The notes under the pieces were generated by a model. That model searched no databases. It saw only the letters and a list, made by a program, of their open reading frames with translations, and was not told the origin of the DNA. Source: JBBRHF01 sp038223055 (GTDB lineage: Bacteria > Actinomycetota > Actinomycetes > JACCUZ01). Taken from it: a stretch of 6,085 nt of DNA. This document shows positions 1 through 6,085 of this stretch, in pieces. The stretch spans positions 1-6,085 of the forward strand of contig JBBRHF010000222.1 in NCBI GenBank assembly GCA_038223055.1, in the 5' to 3' direction. A program made the position numbers and the translations under genes. The stretch's first letter is position 1. Each line of letters starts with the position of its first letter.

Positions 1-1
1 G

Positions 2-1273
2 GTCAACGCCCACGCGGGTGACATCGCTGAAGCGATCACCGACGAGCACGGGAAGGTGCTCTCGGACGCGCTGGGCGAGGTGCAGCGCGGCCTGGAGGTC
101 GTGGAGTTCGCGTGCGGCATCCCGACCCTGCTCAAGGGGGACTACTCCGACCAGGTCTCGACCGACGTGGACACCTGGTCCTTCCGTGAGCCGTTGGGGG
201 TGGTTGCCGGGATCACCCCGTTCAACTTCCCCGCCATGGTGCCGATGTGGATGTTCCCGGTGGCCATCGCCTGCGGCAACACCTTCGTGCTCAAGCCGAG
301 CGAGCGCGACCCCTCGGCCGCGATGCTGATCGCGGAGCTGTGGCAGCGCGCCGGCCTTCCCGACGGTGTGTTCAACGTCGTGCACGGCGACAAGGTGGCT
401 GTGGACACGATCCTGGACTCACCCGACGTGGCGGCGGTGTCCTTCGTGGGCTCGACGCCGATCGCGCGCTACATCCACGAGCGGGGCACGGCGAGCGGCA
501 AGCGGGTGCAGGCCCTCGGTGGCGCCAAGAACCACGCCATCGTGATGCCCGACGCCGACCTGGAGTTCGCCGCCGACCACCTCGCGGCAGCGGCCTTCGG
601 TTCGGCAGGCGAGCGCTGCATGGCGATCTCGGCGGCCCTCGCCGTCGGCTCTGCCGCCGACCGGATCGTGGAGGCCGTCAACGAGCGGGCCCGGGCGGTC
701 AAGGTCGGGTCCGGCCGCGAGCAGGACAGCGAGATGGGACCGGTCGTCACCCGCGAGGCGCAGCAGCGGATCCTCGGCCTGATCGACTCCGGCGAAGCCC
801 AGGGCGCCTCCGTCACGGTGGACGGTCGTGGCCTCGTCGTACCCGGGCTGGAGGAGGGCTTCTTCGTCGGCCCGACCGTCATCGACGCGGTCACCCCGGA
901 GATGGACGTCTACACCCAGGAGATCTTCGGGCCGGTCCTCTCCGTCATCCGCTGCGACGACGTCGACCAGGCGATCGCCCTGATCAACGCCAACCCCTAC
1001 GGCAACGGCACCGCGATCTTCACCTCCAGCGGTGAGACCGCACGCCGGTTCCAGCGCGGGGTGCACGTCGGGATGATCGGCATCAACGTGCCGGTGCCGG
1101 TGCCGATGGCGTTCTACTCCTTCGGCGGCTGGAAGGACTCCCTGTTCGGCGACAAGCATGTGCACGGCCCCGAGGGCGTGTCCTTCTACACCCGGGCGAA
1201 GGTGGTCACCACGCGCTGGCCCGAGGTGTCCGCGGCGTCGGGCTCCAGCTACCACTTCCCCACCTCGTCGTGA
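2..1273 (+). CDS. iolA: (Methyl)malonate-semialdehyde dehydrogenase, CoA-acylating (5'-truncated by window edge)
   Basis: Cytosolic aldehyde dehydrogenase that converts malonate semialdehyde to acetyl-CoA and CO2 (or methylmalonate semialdehyde to propionyl-CoA) with NAD+ and CoA, the last step of inositol breakdown. The open frame runs in from the left edge. 423 residues are visible, and roughly 80 N-terminal residues should be missing from a family length near 500. Visible signatures are PFNFP (about residues 73-77), the catalytic cysteine in GERCM (Cys206, codon 617-619), QEIFGPV (about 306-312) and the family-typical C-terminal stretch with FGDKHVHGPEG. At ALGGAKNH (171-178) alanine stands where ordinary aldehyde dehydrogenases have the general-base glutamate. 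That is the hallmark of the CoA-dependent methylmalonate-semialdehyde group. The gene ends in TGA and overlaps the next GTG by 4 nt. Alternative: mmsA of valine catabolism, but the iol neighbours favour an inositol role. Confidence 0.95.
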   Translation, partial: VNAHAGDIAEAITDEHGKVLSDALGEVQRGLEVVEFACGIPTLLKGDYSDQVSTDVDTWSFREPLGVVAGITPFNFPAMVPMWMFPVAIACGNTFVLKPSERDPSAAMLIAELWQRAGLPDGVFNVVHGDKVAVDTILDSPDVAAVSFVGSTPIARYIHERGTASGKRVQALGGAKNHAIVMPDADLEFAADHLAAAAFGSAGERCMAISAALAVGSAADRIVEAVNERARAVKVGSGREQDSEMGPVVTREAQQRILGLIDSGEAQGASVTVDGRGLVVPGLEEGFFVGPTVIDAVTPEMDVYTQEIFGPVLSVIRCDDVDQAIALINANPYGNGTAIFTSSGETARRFQRGVHVGMIGINVPVPVPMAFYSFGGWKDSLFGDKHVHGPEGVSFYTRAKVVTTRWPEVSAASGSSYHFPTSS

Positions 1274-2259
1274 CGACCACGGGAGCTGCGACGACGCCGC
1301 CCCGCCGACTCCTGCTCGGCAGCTGTCCGGACTCGTGGGGCGTGTGGTTCGACGACGACCCGAGGCAGACCCCCTGGCAGCGCTTCCTGGACGAGCTGGC
1401 CGAGGTTGGATATGAGTGGCTCGAGCTGGGCCCCTACGGCTACCTGCCGACCGATCCGGCGCGGCTGCGCGATGAGCTCGACGGGCGAGGGCTCAAGGTC
1501 GCCGGAGGCACCATGCACGGCCGGAGCGGGCTGCACCGGGCCGAGGACTACCCGGCGATCCTGGCCAAGACCCGCAAGGTGGCCGAGCTGACCGCCGCCA
1601 TGGGCGCCCAGCACCTCATCTTCGTCCCGGTACCCGGCTACCGCGACGACGCAACCGGTGCCTACCTCGAGCCGGCGCAGCTCGACGACGACGAGTGGAA
1701 ACGGTTGATCCGCTCGACCGACGAACTCGGCAAGGCCATCGCCGAGGAGTACGGCGTACGCCTGCAGTTTCATCCGCACGCGGACAGCCATGTGGAGACC
1801 CAGGCGCAGACGGAGCGGTTCCTGCAGGAGACCGACTCGCGTTACGTGTCGCTGTGCCTGGACACCGGCCACCTGGCCTACCGTCGGGCCGACATCGCGG
1901 CGATCATCCGCGCCTACCCCGACCGGATCGGCTACGTGCACATCAAGCAGATGGACCCCGAGATCGTGGCGAGGGCCGAGCGGGAGGACCTCTCCTTCGG
2001 CCAGGCAGTCGCGATGGGCGCCAGCTGCGAGCCGCCGAAAGGCGAGCCCGACATCAACTCGGTCCTCGCCGCCCTGAACCTGATCGACACAGGCATGATC
2101 GACACAGGCATGATCGACACGGATCTGGTCGACGCGGATGTGGTCGACGCCGAGCTGTTCGTGGTCGTCGAGCAGGACATGTACCCCGTGGAGTTCGACC
2201 GGCCCAAGCCGATCGCCGCGCGCACCCGCGAGTTCCTCCGCGGTGTGGGGATCGGCTGA
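1270..2259 (+). CDS. IolE-like sugar phosphate isomerase/epimerase (TIM barrel), probable inosose dehydratase
   Basis: A 329-residue xylose-isomerase-like TIM-barrel protein, probably the metal-dependent enzyme that dehydrates 2-keto-myo-inositol (IolE role). An inosose isomerase (IolI-like) role is the main alternative. Landmarks are CPDSWGVWF (19-27), WLELGPYG (50-57), HPHADSHVET (168-177), LDTGH (197-201), YVHIK (222-226), EPPKGEPDI (254-262) and VVVEQDMYP (298-306). Asp198, His224 and Glu301 fit the barrel's metal-ligand positions. The His-rich HPH at 168-170 recalls the HHH of Bacillus IolE rather than the glutamate of IolI (comparison from memory). The region from about 230 to 265 also parallels IolE in layout. 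The GTG start overlaps the iolA stop by 4 nt and has no clear Shine-Dalgarno, suggesting translational coupling. The stop shares one base with iolG. Oddity: residues 271-295 are five tandem pentapeptides (see the repeat entry). The family is firm; the exact reaction is inferred from context. Confidence 0.87.
   Translation: MTTTGAATTPPRRLLLGSCPDSWGVWFDDDPRQTPWQRFLDELAEVGYEWLELGPYGYLPTDPARLRDELDGRGLKVAGGTMHGRSGLHRAEDYPAILAKTRKVAELTAAMGAQHLIFVPVPGYRDDATGAYLEPAQLDDDEWKRLIRSTDELGKAIAEEYGVRLQFHPHADSHVETQAQTERFLQETDSRYVSLCLDTGHLAYRRADIAAIIRAYPDRIGYVHIKQMDPEIVARAEREDLSFGQAVAMGASCEPPKGEPDINSVLAALNLIDTGMIDTGMIDTDLVDADVVDAELFVVVEQDMYPVEFDRPKPIAARTREFLRGVGIG
2081..2155 (+). repeat. Five-copy 15-bp in-frame tandem repeat inside the IolE-like gene
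   Basis: Five consecutive 15-bp units begin at 2081, 2096, 2111, 2126 and 2141. Copies 1 and 2 are identical (TGATCGACACAGGCA). Copy 3 keeps the first ten bases and differs after that. Copies 4 and 5 share a diverged core, TGGTCGACGC. The units encode pentapeptides of the form [L/M/V]-[I/V]-D-[T/A]-[G/D/E] at residues 271-295, just before the strand carrying VVVEQD. The first two copies use ACA for threonine, an uncommon codon in so GC-rich a gene. A change in copy number would keep the reading frame. Confidence 0.9.
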
Positions 2260-3293
2260 TGACCATCCGCGTCGGAGTCATCGGCGCCGGGATGATCGGG
2301 CAGGACCACATCCGACGGCTCACCCGCGTGCTGTCGGGAGCCGACGTCGTGGCCGTCACCGACGCCGACGTCGCCGTGGCCACCGAGGTGGCCGAGCGCT
2401 TGCGCTCGGCCCGGGTGCACCCGAGCGGGCAGGACCTGATCGCCGACCCCGCGGTGGACGCCGTCGTCGTTGCGTCCTGGGGGCCGACGCACGCGGAGTT
2501 CGTCCTGGCCTGCATCGAAGCCGGCACGCCGGTGTTCTGCGAGAAGCCACTCGCCCCCACTGCCGCCGGCTGCCAGCGCATCCTCGACGCCGAGGTCGCG
2601 GCCGGGCGCCGGCTGGTGCAGGTGGGATTCATGCGCCGCTACGACAAGGCCTACCGGGCGCTAAAGGACGTCGTCGACAGTGGCGTGATCGGGGCTCCGC
2701 TGCTCGTGCACTCCCGGCACCGCAACCCCTCGGTGCCGCGCCACTACACCCGCGAGATGGCCATCACGGACACCGCGGTGCACGACTTCGACGTGGTCCG
2801 CTGGCTGCTCGACGAGGAGCTGATCAGCACGACCGTGCTGACCCCCCGCAAGAGCCGGCACGGCGCCGACCTGCAGGACCCGCTGTTGATGATCTTCCGG
2901 ACCGAGAGCGGAGCGCTCGTCGACGTGGAGACCTCGGTCAACATCCGCTACGGCTACGACATCGGCGGCGAGGTGGTCGGCGAGGACGGCACTGCCGCGC
3001 TGGCCGACTCCAACGGCGTGGTCGTCCGCCGCGAGGGCAGCTTCTCCGGTCGGGTGCCGGCCGACTGGCGGGAGCGGTTCGCCAGCGCTTATGACACCGA
3101 GCTCCAGGAGTGGATCGACGCCCTTGTCTCCGGTCTGGGGGCCACCGGCCCGAGCTCGTGGGACGGCTACGCCGCGGCTGTCGTGTCGGACGCGGCGGTG
3201 CAGGCCCTGCGCGAGGGCACCACGGTGCCGATCGAGCTGGGGGCCAAGCCCGAGCTGTACGTCAAGCCGGCCGGCTGGGTGCCCCGGCCGTGA
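2259..3293 (+). CDS. iolG: Inositol 2-dehydrogenase (Gfo/Idh/MocA family)
   Basis: NAD-dependent oxidation of myo-inositol to 2-keto-myo-inositol, the first catabolic step, in the cytosol. The 344 residues match the family length. The N-terminal Rossmann fold has GVIGAGMIG at 6-14 and an acidic residue, Asp35, at the end of the second strand, matching the NAD-selecting Asp35 of Bacillus IolG. The catalytic residues are in place: Lys96 in CEKP (94-97), then Asp171 and His175 in DTAVHDFDVVRWL. They correspond to Lys97, Asp172 and His176 of the Bacillus enzyme (numbering from memory). The ATG shares its A with the preceding TGA (1-nt overlap). A partial Shine-Dalgarno, GGGGA at 2247-2251, lies 7 nt upstream. 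The same frame is open further upstream, but translation there would only duplicate the IolE-like gene's DNA without homology. Which inositol isomer it prefers cannot be told from sequence; a scyllo- or D-chiro-inositol dehydrogenase is possible. Confidence 0.92.
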   Translation: MTIRVGVIGAGMIGQDHIRRLTRVLSGADVVAVTDADVAVATEVAERLRSARVHPSGQDLIADPAVDAVVVASWGPTHAEFVLACIEAGTPVFCEKPLAPTAAGCQRILDAEVAAGRRLVQVGFMRRYDKAYRALKDVVDSGVIGAPLLVHSRHRNPSVPRHYTREMAITDTAVHDFDVVRWLLDEELISTTVLTPRKSRHGADLQDPLLMIFRTESGALVDVETSVNIRYGYDIGGEVVGEDGTAALADSNGVVVRREGSFSGRVPADWRERFASAYDTELQEWIDALVSGLGATGPSSWDGYAAAVVSDAAVQALREGTTVPIELGAKPELYVKPAGWVPRP

Positions 3294-4258
3294 CCGCCTC
3301 CCTCGAGGTCCTGACCGTCGGGCGGGTCGGCGTCGACCTCTACCCGCAGCAGCCTGGCCCGCTGGCCGACGTACAGACGTTCGCGAAGTTCCTGGGCGGC
3401 ACCGCGACGAACGTGGCCGTGGGGGCCGCGCGGCTCGGTCGCCGGGCCGCTGTGCTCACCAAGGTGGGGCCGGACGGCTTCGGCAGCTACGTGCGCTCCG
3501 CGCTCGCCGGTTTCGGCGTCGACCCGTCCTTTGTCGGCACGTCGGACGGCCTGCTCACCCCGGTTGTCTTCTGCGAGCTCGACCCGCCGGAGGACCCGCC
3601 GCTGCTGTTCTACCGGTCCCCGATCGCCCCCGACCTCACCTTGACCGACGACGACGTCCCGTGGGACGTCGTCGCGGACGTGCCGCTGCTGTGGGTCACC
3701 GGGACCGGCGTGTCGGTCGAGCCGGCTCGGACCACCCAGTTGCAGATGCTGGCGCGGCGCGGCCGACCGGCCGCCGGGACGGGGCGCTTCACCGTGCTCG
3801 ACCTCGATTGGCGCCCGATGTTCTGGCCCTCGCCCGACCTCGCCCGGACCGAGTACGCCCGGATGCTGGAGCACGTCAACGTCGTGGTCGGCAACCGGGC
3901 CGAAGCGCAGGTTGCCGTCGGCACCGCGGAACCCGAGCTGGCCGCCCGGCGCCTGCTCGCCGCCGGCGTCGAGCTGGCCATGATCAAGCAGGGCGGCGAG
4001 GGCGTCCTGGTCGCCACCGCCGAGGGCATGGGAACCGTCCCCCCGCACCGGGTCGAGGTCGTCTGCGGCCTCGGCGCCGGTGACGCTTTCGGCGCGGCCC
4101 TGGTGCACGGACTGCTGGCCGGCTGGGATCCGGTCACCACCGCCGTGCACGCCAACGCGGCCGGCGCCATCGTCGCGTCCCGGCTTGCCTGCGCCGACGC
4201 GATGCCCACCTTGGCGGAGCTCAGGTCGTTCGTCGCCGCTCCGGCAACCCCCGCATGA
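3290..4258 (+). CDS. iolC: 5-dehydro-2-deoxygluconokinase (PfkB family)
   Basis: ATP-dependent kinase that makes 2-deoxy-5-keto-gluconate 6-phosphate, the substrate of the pathway aldolase. The 322-residue protein starts with GTG, overlapping the iolG stop by 4 nt. This start places the family N-terminus (LTVGRVGVDLYP, 8-19) correctly, although the frame is open further upstream. PfkB motifs follow in order: GGTATNVAVGAARLG (36-50), the DLDWRPMFW segment typical of this kinase subgroup (171-179), NRAE (202-205, the NxxE motif) and GLGAGDAFG (260-268) with the catalytic base Asp265. The protein stops soon after the kinase fold, so it lacks the C-terminal aldolase-like domain (DUF2090) fused to IolC in some bacteria. 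No good Shine-Dalgarno is visible, so translation probably depends on coupling to iolG. A generic sugar kinase is the alternative, but the motifs and context make IolC very likely. Confidence 0.93.
   Translation: MTASLEVLTVGRVGVDLYPQQPGPLADVQTFAKFLGGTATNVAVGAARLGRRAAVLTKVGPDGFGSYVRSALAGFGVDPSFVGTSDGLLTPVVFCELDPPEDPPLLFYRSPIAPDLTLTDDDVPWDVVADVPLLWVTGTGVSVEPARTTQLQMLARRGRPAAGTGRFTVLDLDWRPMFWPSPDLARTEYARMLEHVNVVVGNRAEAQVAVGTAEPELAARRLLAAGVELAMIKQGGEGVLVATAEGMGTVPPHRVEVVCGLGAGDAFGAALVHGLLAGWDPVTTAVHANAAGAIVASRLACADAMPTLAELRSFVAAPATPA
3649..3674. repeat. Perfect 12-bp inverted repeat with 2-nt spacer, inside iolC
   Basis: The left arm CGACGACGTCCC (3649-3660) is exactly complementary to the right arm GGGACGTCGTCG (3663-3674), separated by GT. 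In RNA the innermost pair would open, giving an 11-bp GC-rich stem with a four-base loop. It lies in the middle of iolC and encodes part of an Asp/Val-rich stretch around residues 120-129. Asp (GAC) and Val (GTC) codons are complementary to each other, so it may simply be a by-product of the protein sequence. No T-tract follows, so it is not a canonical intrinsic terminator. Confidence 0.6.
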
Positions 4259-5220
4259 CGCGCCTGGACGGGGCACCCACCCTGGTGCATCGCCACGGCA
4301 GCCTGGCCGGTTCCGCGCCGGGGGAGCGGGTGGTCCTGACCCCCGAACGGGCCGGCTGGACGCGCACCGGGCTGCGGGTCATCGAACTGCGCCCGGGCAC
4401 GGCGTACGCGCTGGAGACGGGTGCGGACGAGGTTTTCGTGCTGCCGCTGGCCGGGTCGGTCCGGGTGACCGCCGCCGCCACGGCAGAGCCCTCGGCGGTG
4501 GAGGCGGACTACGACCTGGCCGGGCGCAGGTCGGTGTTCACCCGCGTCTCCGACTTCGCCTACGTCGGGCGGGACAGCATCCTGACCCTGCACAGCGAGC
4601 GCGGCGCGGAGGTCGCGCTCCCCTCGGCGCGCTGCTCGGCCCGCCGCCTGCCGGCCTACGGTCCCGCCGAGGACGTGCCGGTCGAGATCCGCGGCGCCGG
4701 CCCGGCGACCCGCCAGGTCACCTCCTTCGGCGTGCCGGGCGGCTGGGACCACGCCGAGCGGCTGGTCGCGTGCGAGCTGCTCACGCCGCCCGGCAACTGG
4801 TCGAGCTACCCGCCACACAAGCACGACAGCACCGACCCCTGCCCGGCGGTCAACGAGGAGATCTACTACTACCGCATCGGGGGCGCCGACCAGGTGACGC
4901 CGTCCGCCACGGGCTTCGGCCTGCACCGGACCTACACCGGTCCCGAGCACGCCGCGGCCGGCCTGGCCGAGATCAACCTGTCCGCCGAGGTCCGCGACGG
5001 CGATGTGGTGCTCGTCCCGCACGGCTACCACGGCCCGTGCGTGGCGGCCCCGGGCTACCCCATGTACTACCTGAACGTGCTGGCCGGGCCGGGGGAGCGG
5101 TCGATGGCGTTCTGCGACGACCCTGCCCACGGCTGGGTCAGGGGCAGCTGGGACGGCCTGGCCGGTGACCCGCGCGTCCCGATGACCTCCGCCGCCGAAG
5201 CGATGAGGAGCCGCGGATGA
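4255..5220 (+). CDS. iolB: 5-deoxy-glucuronate isomerase
   Basis: Isomerises 5-deoxy-D-glucuronate, the ring-opening product of IolD, to 2-deoxy-5-keto-D-gluconate, the substrate of IolC. This 321-residue cytosolic protein has the double-cupin (KduI/IolB) layout. The N-terminal half is weakly conserved. The C-terminal cupin carries the signature NWSSYPPHKHD (181-191), EEIYYYR (201-207), GDVVLVPHGYHGP (249-261), YPMYYLNVLAGP (268-279) and the closing DDPAHGWVRGSW (288-299). His188, His190, a glutamate in EEIYYYR (probably Glu202) and His259 are the expected metal ligands. The ATG overlaps the iolC stop by 4 nt (ATGA) with no evident Shine-Dalgarno. It is longer than Bacillus IolB (about 270 residues, from memory), with a longer N-terminal half and a tail of about 20 residues. 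The assignment is very secure from the C-terminal motifs. Confidence 0.95.
   Translation: MTRLDGAPTLVHRHGSLAGSAPGERVVLTPERAGWTRTGLRVIELRPGTAYALETGADEVFVLPLAGSVRVTAAATAEPSAVEADYDLAGRRSVFTRVSDFAYVGRDSILTLHSERGAEVALPSARCSARRLPAYGPAEDVPVEIRGAGPATRQVTSFGVPGGWDHAERLVACELLTPPGNWSSYPPHKHDSTDPCPAVNEEIYYYRIGGADQVTPSATGFGLHRTYTGPEHAAAGLAEINLSAEVRDGDVVLVPHGYHGPCVAAPGYPMYYLNVLAGPGERSMAFCDDPAHGWVRGSWDGLAGDPRVPMTSAAEAMRSRG
5205..5210 (+). promoter_or_regulatory. Shine-Dalgarno of iolD
   Basis: GAGGAG sits in the last codons of iolB, six bases before the iolD ATG at 5217. It is the best ribosome binding site in the window; the other internal starts have only partial matches or none. It supports the 5217 start and suggests that iolD can recruit ribosomes independently as well as by coupling to iolB. 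Confidence 0.75.
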
Positions 5221-6085
5221 CCAGCCCCGGACTGCACCGGCCGGACACCGTCCGGCTCAGCACCGCGCAGGCGCTGGTGCGCTGGATGGTGGCCCAGCGC
5301 AGCGAGATGCTCGACGGCACCGTCGTGCCGCTGTTCGCCGGTGTGTTCGCCATCTTCGGACACGGCAACGTCCTGGGCCTGGGTGCGGCTCTGTACGACG
5401 TCCGCGACGAGCTGCCGACCTGGCGTGGGCAGACCGAGCAGGGCATGGCTCTGGCCGCAGCGGCCTACGCCCGGGCCACCGACCGGCGTCAGGTGATGGC
5501 TGCGACCTCGTCGGTGGGGCCCGGTGCCCTCAACATGGTCACGGCGGCTGGGCTGGCTCACGCCAACCGGCTGCCGCTGCTGCTGCTTCCGGGTGACACG
5601 TTCACCGGCCGCGGCCCCGATCCGGTGCTCCAGCAGGTCGAGCACTTCGATGACCCCACGAGCACGGTCAACGACAGCTTCCGCACCGTGTCCCGTTACT
5701 TCGACCGGATCACCCGGCCCGAGCAGCTGCTCGCGACGCTGCCGCAGGTCGCCCGGATCCTCACCGACCCGGCCGATGCCGGACCGGTGGTGCTAGCGCT
5801 CCCGCAAGACGTCCAGGTCGAGGAGTTCGACTTCCCGGCCGCGCTGTTCGCGCCGCGGCTGCACCGGGTGCCACGCCCCCGCCCGGACGCCCGCGCGCTT
5901 GCCGAGGCCGCGCAGGTGCTGCGATCGGCCCGGCGCCCGCTCCTGGTGCTCGGCGGCGGCGTGCGCTACTCCGGCGCCGGTCCCGCGCTGCTGCGACTGG
6001 CCGAGGAACACGGCGTGCCGATCGTCGAGACCCCCGCGGGCCGCACCCTGGTCGCCCACCACCATCCGCTGTACGCCGGAGCCCT
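5217..6085 (+). CDS. iolD: 3D-(3,5/4)-trihydroxycyclohexane-1,2-dione hydrolase (3'-truncated by window edge)
   Basis: ThDP-dependent enzyme that hydrolytically opens the ring of 3D-(3,5/4)-trihydroxycyclohexane-1,2-dione to 5-deoxy-glucuronate. 289 complete codons are visible of a family length of roughly 620-650, and the frame is open to the right edge. The visible part is the N-terminal pyrimidine-binding (PYR) domain (about 15-190) and the beginning of the central domain (from about 220). IolD-like segments are VPLFAGVFAIFGHGNVLGLG (37-56), TEQGMA (73-78) with the probable cofactor-activating Glu74, SVGPGALNMVTAAGLAH, LLLLPGDTF, DPVLQQVEHFDD, VSRYFDRITRPEQL and LALPQDVQ. The last features separate it from acetolactate synthase, its closest look-alike. 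The diphosphate-binding GDG...NN motif would lie beyond the window. The ATG overlaps the iolB stop by 4 nt (ATGA) and is preceded by a strong Shine-Dalgarno. Confidence 0.95.
   Translation, partial: MTSPGLHRPDTVRLSTAQALVRWMVAQRSEMLDGTVVPLFAGVFAIFGHGNVLGLGAALYDVRDELPTWRGQTEQGMALAAAAYARATDRRQVMAATSSVGPGALNMVTAAGLAHANRLPLLLLPGDTFTGRGPDPVLQQVEHFDDPTSTVNDSFRTVSRYFDRITRPEQLLATLPQVARILTDPADAGPVVLALPQDVQVEEFDFPAALFAPRLHRVPRPRPDARALAEAAQVLRSARRPLLVLGGGVRYSGAGPALLRLAEEHGVPIVETPAGRTLVAHHHPLYAGA

Noticed and set aside
1086..1108. Short GTGCCG tandem run in iolA
   Set aside because: It encodes the Val-Pro repeat of the NVPVPVPM segment that is conserved in methylmalonate-semialdehyde dehydrogenases, so it is family sequence and not an expansion.
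419..1255. 278-codon minus-strand frame antisense to iolA
   Set aside because: Mirror of the aldehyde dehydrogenase coding frame with no domain-like motifs.
2081..2155. Pentapeptide-repeat protein (A(D/N)LXX family)
   Set aside because: There are only five short units, their consensus differs from the right-handed beta-helix pentapeptide family, and they sit in a loop of a TIM barrel.
1695..2258. Upstream extension of the iolG frame
   Set aside because: The extension overlaps the IolE-like gene in another frame and is Arg/Gly-rich. The Rossmann motif begins a few residues after the ATG at 2259, where the family normally starts.
3110..3289. Upstream extension of the iolC frame
   Set aside because: It lies within the 3' end of iolG and has no kinase homology. 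The GTG at 3290 gives the normal family N-terminus.
3649..3674. Inverted repeat read as a transcription terminator
   Set aside because: There is no T-tract after the stem, and it lies mid-gene in an operon that must be read through.
3167..4276. 369-codon minus-strand frame across the iolG end and iolC
   Set aside because: Shadow of iolC with a low-complexity, His/Asp/Gly-rich translation and no family resemblance.
3610..5130. 506-codon open frame on the minus strand, antisense to iolC and iolB
   Set aside because: Long antisense frames are expected in high-GC coding DNA. Its translation is Arg/Gly/Ala-rich without recognisable domains, and the plus strand has secure iolC and iolB.

Overview
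The window is a 6 kb piece of a myo-inositol catabolism (iol) operon from a high-GC Gram-positive bacterium, most likely an actinomycete. The evidence is strongly G/C-biased third codon positions throughout, GTG as well as ATG starts, and the actinobacterial style of the encoded Iol proteins. Genus cannot be fixed from the sequence alone.

All six genes lie on the + strand and every junction overlaps, so there is no intergenic DNA. In order they are: iolA/mmsA ((methyl)malonate-semialdehyde dehydrogenase, 5' end cut off by the window), an IolE-like TIM-barrel protein (probable inosose dehydratase), iolG (inositol 2-dehydrogenase), iolC (5-dehydro-2-deoxygluconokinase), iolB (5-deoxy-glucuronate isomerase) and iolD (trihydroxycyclohexane-dione hydrolase, 3' end cut off). 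Four junctions are 4-nt GTGA/ATGA overlaps and one is a 1-nt TGATG overlap.

Together these enzymes form almost the whole route. IolG oxidises myo-inositol to 2-keto-myo-inositol. The IolE-like protein would dehydrate it, and IolD opens the ring to 5-deoxy-glucuronate. IolB isomerises that to 2-deoxy-5-keto-gluconate and IolC phosphorylates it. An aldolase not seen here would then split the product into DHAP and malonate semialdehyde, which IolA converts to acetyl-CoA and CO2. No aldolase, transporter, regulator or operator is in the window, and IolC carries no fused aldolase-like domain.

I see no new biological system here. The one real oddity is a five-copy, 15-bp in-frame tandem repeat near the 3' end of the IolE-like gene. 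It inserts a run of acidic pentapeptides just before the last barrel strand. A perfect 12-bp inverted repeat inside iolC is a weaker curiosity. No RNA genes, mobile elements, CRISPR arrays or convincing terminators were found.
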